Shown here: positions 62,111-64,000 of the stretch, piece after piece
How positions within the stretch are numbered: the stretch's first letter is position 1
Layout: each line of letters opens with the position of its first letter
DNA from: Artemisia argyi
Taxonomy: Eukaryota > Streptophyta > Magnoliopsida > Asterales > Asteraceae
Assembly (NCBI GenBank): GCA_030686995.1
Contig: CM060708.1
Span: 262,525,544-262,589,543, forward strand
Direction of reading: 5' to 3'
DNA: 64,000 bases
The notes under the pieces: generated by a model
Databases searched by the model: none
The model's input: only the letters and a program-made list of their open reading frames with translations
Told to the model about the DNA's origin: nothing
Program-made: the position numbers and the translations under genes

Positions 62111-62997
62111 ATAGTGACAAGTACCGGGGGATTGATCGTTCAGCTTAGGAATAGTGTCGCTAGGATTAGAAAGCCTAAATTACTAGTTCTAAAGGTGAGG
62201 GATGATTATTTTTGTGTTTTTATATTTTTATGAAAGCAATTAAAATCTCGGGTTTTGGAAGAGTGGGCGGAATTAGTTGCTATTCAACTAACCCAAAACT
62301 AAGATGCAATTAAAATAAAATACTAAAAATGAAAATAAACTAATTAAACTAAGGTTGTGAGCAGTAATTGGAGAAAATGTGTTTACTTAGATTTCACTAC
62401 TCCTTAGATATCTTTTACACGTTAATTACTTGTTATAATTGCATGGATGACGGATTGTATTCCTTAATACCATTCATGGGGTGGCATACATAACTCCCCA
62501 ATTCTATGAGCTCTTATCTCCTCCTACACCATGACCCAGCACAACTATAGGGATTGTAAACAGTGGCTCATGCATTAAATACAACCAATAAAGACCTAGT
62601 ACGCCTCGGTTCATGTTTCTTAAGACGTTCAAGCATGTTACCATTTGGAGATCTGCCAGTTTTCTTAAGCCTAACATATAAAATCATTCATCCAAGACAA
62701 GAATAAACAAGTAATCAACACATAATCAATATCTAGGTTTCATTAGATCTAAGCAAACACAAAGGAGATCTAGCCTAGCATAATGGAATTGAGACAAGAA
62801 CAAGATATAGACAACCAACACATAAACATATTGATTGAATTAGAAGAACACGTATCTCAATTACAATGCAAGGTATCAAGGGTTTGGAACCCTTGAAAAA
62901 CCTGTAAAAGTTGCACCAAATTCGTCTTTAGGGTTTCTCCAAAACTTCTCTTTTTTAATGTGAAAAACTAGAAAACTATATATAGGAAAACAAGGGT

Positions 62998-63155
62998 GAC
63001 GGCGTCAAGAGCAAGGGTGTGACGCCGTCATCTCGCCGCCAAATACTTCCTCGGACGACCTTGATCTACTTATGACGGCCTATGTGACGCCGTCATCAAC
63101 CACGGTATTTTATTCTTGGGACTTTGACGCCGTCAAGAACAACTCTTGACGCCTT
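62998..63155 (-). promoter_or_regulatory. U3 TGACGCCGTCA array of the Gag-only element
   Basis: Copies of TGACGGCGTCA/TGACGCCGTCA at about 62998, 63020, 63085 and 63124, with a degraded one (ttgacgccttcagg) near 63147. As in the Athila element they stand directly upstream of the TATA box in the sense direction, so spacing and site are conserved between the two elements although the rest of U3 has diverged. Confidence 0.7.
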
Positions 63156-63363
63156 CAGGTACTGTTCCCAGCATAGAAATTTGAGACTTTGCCGTTTTCT
63201 TCACTTTTATGCTCCAAAAACGTCCGAAATGGCTTCTTTTCCTGAATTCACTCTCCGAGTACCTAAAATCACAAAAGGAACGATTTAGGGCAATATTTGA
63301 TTAAATAAAGTCGGATTCGGGCTTAAATAACCCCCTAAAAATGGATCATTTTTCGCCTCATCA

Positions 63364-64000
63364 GTTAATTAACCCACTTCACCCCTTAACATTATTATTA
63401 TTAATAAAATCTCTTTTTTTTAAGAGTAAATTTAAAATCGTCCTTGTGAAAACCGGATAACACAAACACAACCCATCTTCACCCTCACCAACACAATACT
63501 CTCTCTCTCTCTTCATTTTAACTCACCATCGCCGCCCCCTAAATCGGCCACCATAGCCACCACCGCCACTCTCACACCAAAAACAACACCACCATCTTAA
63601 CCCTTTCGTCCCGATCTATCTTTTGATACAATTCACGCGCGATTTGGACCACCCTATCACCTCGTACGCACCATCACCGCCCCCTAAACACCATCTTTCT
63701 TATATTTTCTTGTTGGGTTTTTGAAGAAACATATTCTTGGAGCATTTGGAAGGTGAGTGACCACGAGTTTCCACTCGTGTGTCTCGATTTGTACCCAAAC
63801 CGTGGGTATACGAAATCTTTCTTGTTGGGTTTTGATTAAAACAAGTGGGAAATGATGATTTGGTAATAAAAATGAAGTTTGGTATCTTGGGCTTTGGTTT
63901 TTGACGCGATTTGGTGCTCGACTTTTGATGTTGGGTCGCGTTTGGTTTTGGGTGAAGCTCGTTGGAGCTTGGCCGAGACCCTATGGTCTCGGTGTGGCTA
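63364..64000 (+). repeat. 3' LTR of the chromovirus, second part (truncated by window)
   Basis: Begins with the right-hand target duplication gttaa and continues the sequence of 45537-46170 with few changes; the window ends inside it. The minus-strand open frame of the 5' copy is seen here as well, with no coding signature. Confidence 0.9.

Larger units (their letters stand above)
55790..63363 (-). mobile_element. Young non-autonomous Athila-family element with Gag-only ORF
   Basis: Transcribed from the minus strand. In + coordinates it starts TGGTGCGTGGG and ends CTCATCA; target duplication gttac (55785-55789) and gttaa (63364-63368, one substitution). LTRs 62016-63363 (5') and 55790-57137 (3') are each 1348 bp and differ at about twenty sites by eye, mostly transitions. 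Internal region: primer site, one open 745-codon ORF and a 2.5-kb 3' non-coding region homologous to that of the Athila element at 31195. No RT, RNase H or integrase. It must borrow these functions, presumably from full Athila relatives. Confidence 0.9.
62016..63363 (-). repeat. 5' LTR of the Gag-only Athila element
   Basis: 1348 bp. U3 contains TGACGCCGTCA-type palindromes (62998-63155) upstream, in the sense direction, of TATATATA at 62977-62984. U5 contains tcgttgtagtatagt on the + strand (62096-62110), identical over 15 bases to the 5' part of plant tRNA-Asp as I know it; the element RNA carries the complement. Confidence 0.92.

Overview
The window is plant nuclear DNA, very probably from a eudicot: AT-rich, with short GT-AG introns and nearly every kind of plant transposable element. 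I see no intact host gene. The Gag-like protein of the youngest retrotransposon and the proline-rich/acidic/coiled-coil ORF upstream of gag in another element resemble proteins I remember from Asteraceae annotations, so a daisy-family host is my guess, not a proven point.

Layout. 1-2304: three small MITEs (two abutting TAA-type elements, one hAT type). 2315-16091: a complete Mutator-like element (MULE) with imperfect TIRs and a 10-bp target duplication. It carries a 14-exon ULP1/SENP-type cysteine protease gene on the + strand and a 6-exon FAR1-like transposase gene on the - strand, meeting tail to tail. Both are broken by a few frameshifts and stops, but the protease catalytic residues survive. 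Mirror-image arrays of an 84-bp unit lie about 0.65 kb inside each end, and a short word (aggttcatca) is scattered along the sense strand of both genes. 16092-27560: intergenic DNA with MITEs, a small Helitron-like element, a 1.5-kb Pack-MULE (17674-19178) carrying a piece of a DUF1195-like gene, and a two-exon fragment resembling the Utp12 domain of WDR43/UTP5.

27561-64000 is a nest of insertions. An LTR element with only its 5' LTR in view (from 27561) is interrupted at 30924 by a CACTA-type transposon that carries pieces of an SGR2-like (DDHD phospholipase) gene. That transposon is interrupted by an Athila-type Ty3/gypsy element (31195-41769, TSD ctatt) and by a long-LTR chromovirus (from 45146). 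The 3' LTR of the chromovirus is split by a third LTR element on the - strand (55790-63363).

How the parts work together. The third element has no RT or integrase. It has one open 745-codon ORF (Gag plus a protease-like domain whose active site is gone) and shares LTRs, primer site and 3' non-coding region with the Athila element at 31195, so it looks like a non-autonomous partner of that family. Both have U3 regions with repeated TGACGGCGTCA palindromes just upstream of a TATA box. Both also have a U5 segment complementary to the 5' half of tRNA-Asp, the same tRNA predicted to prime at the PBS. I rank that segment, the dead-protease Gag element and the mirror-image arrays of the MULE as the most interesting observations. 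All family names come from motif reading and memory; no database search was run.
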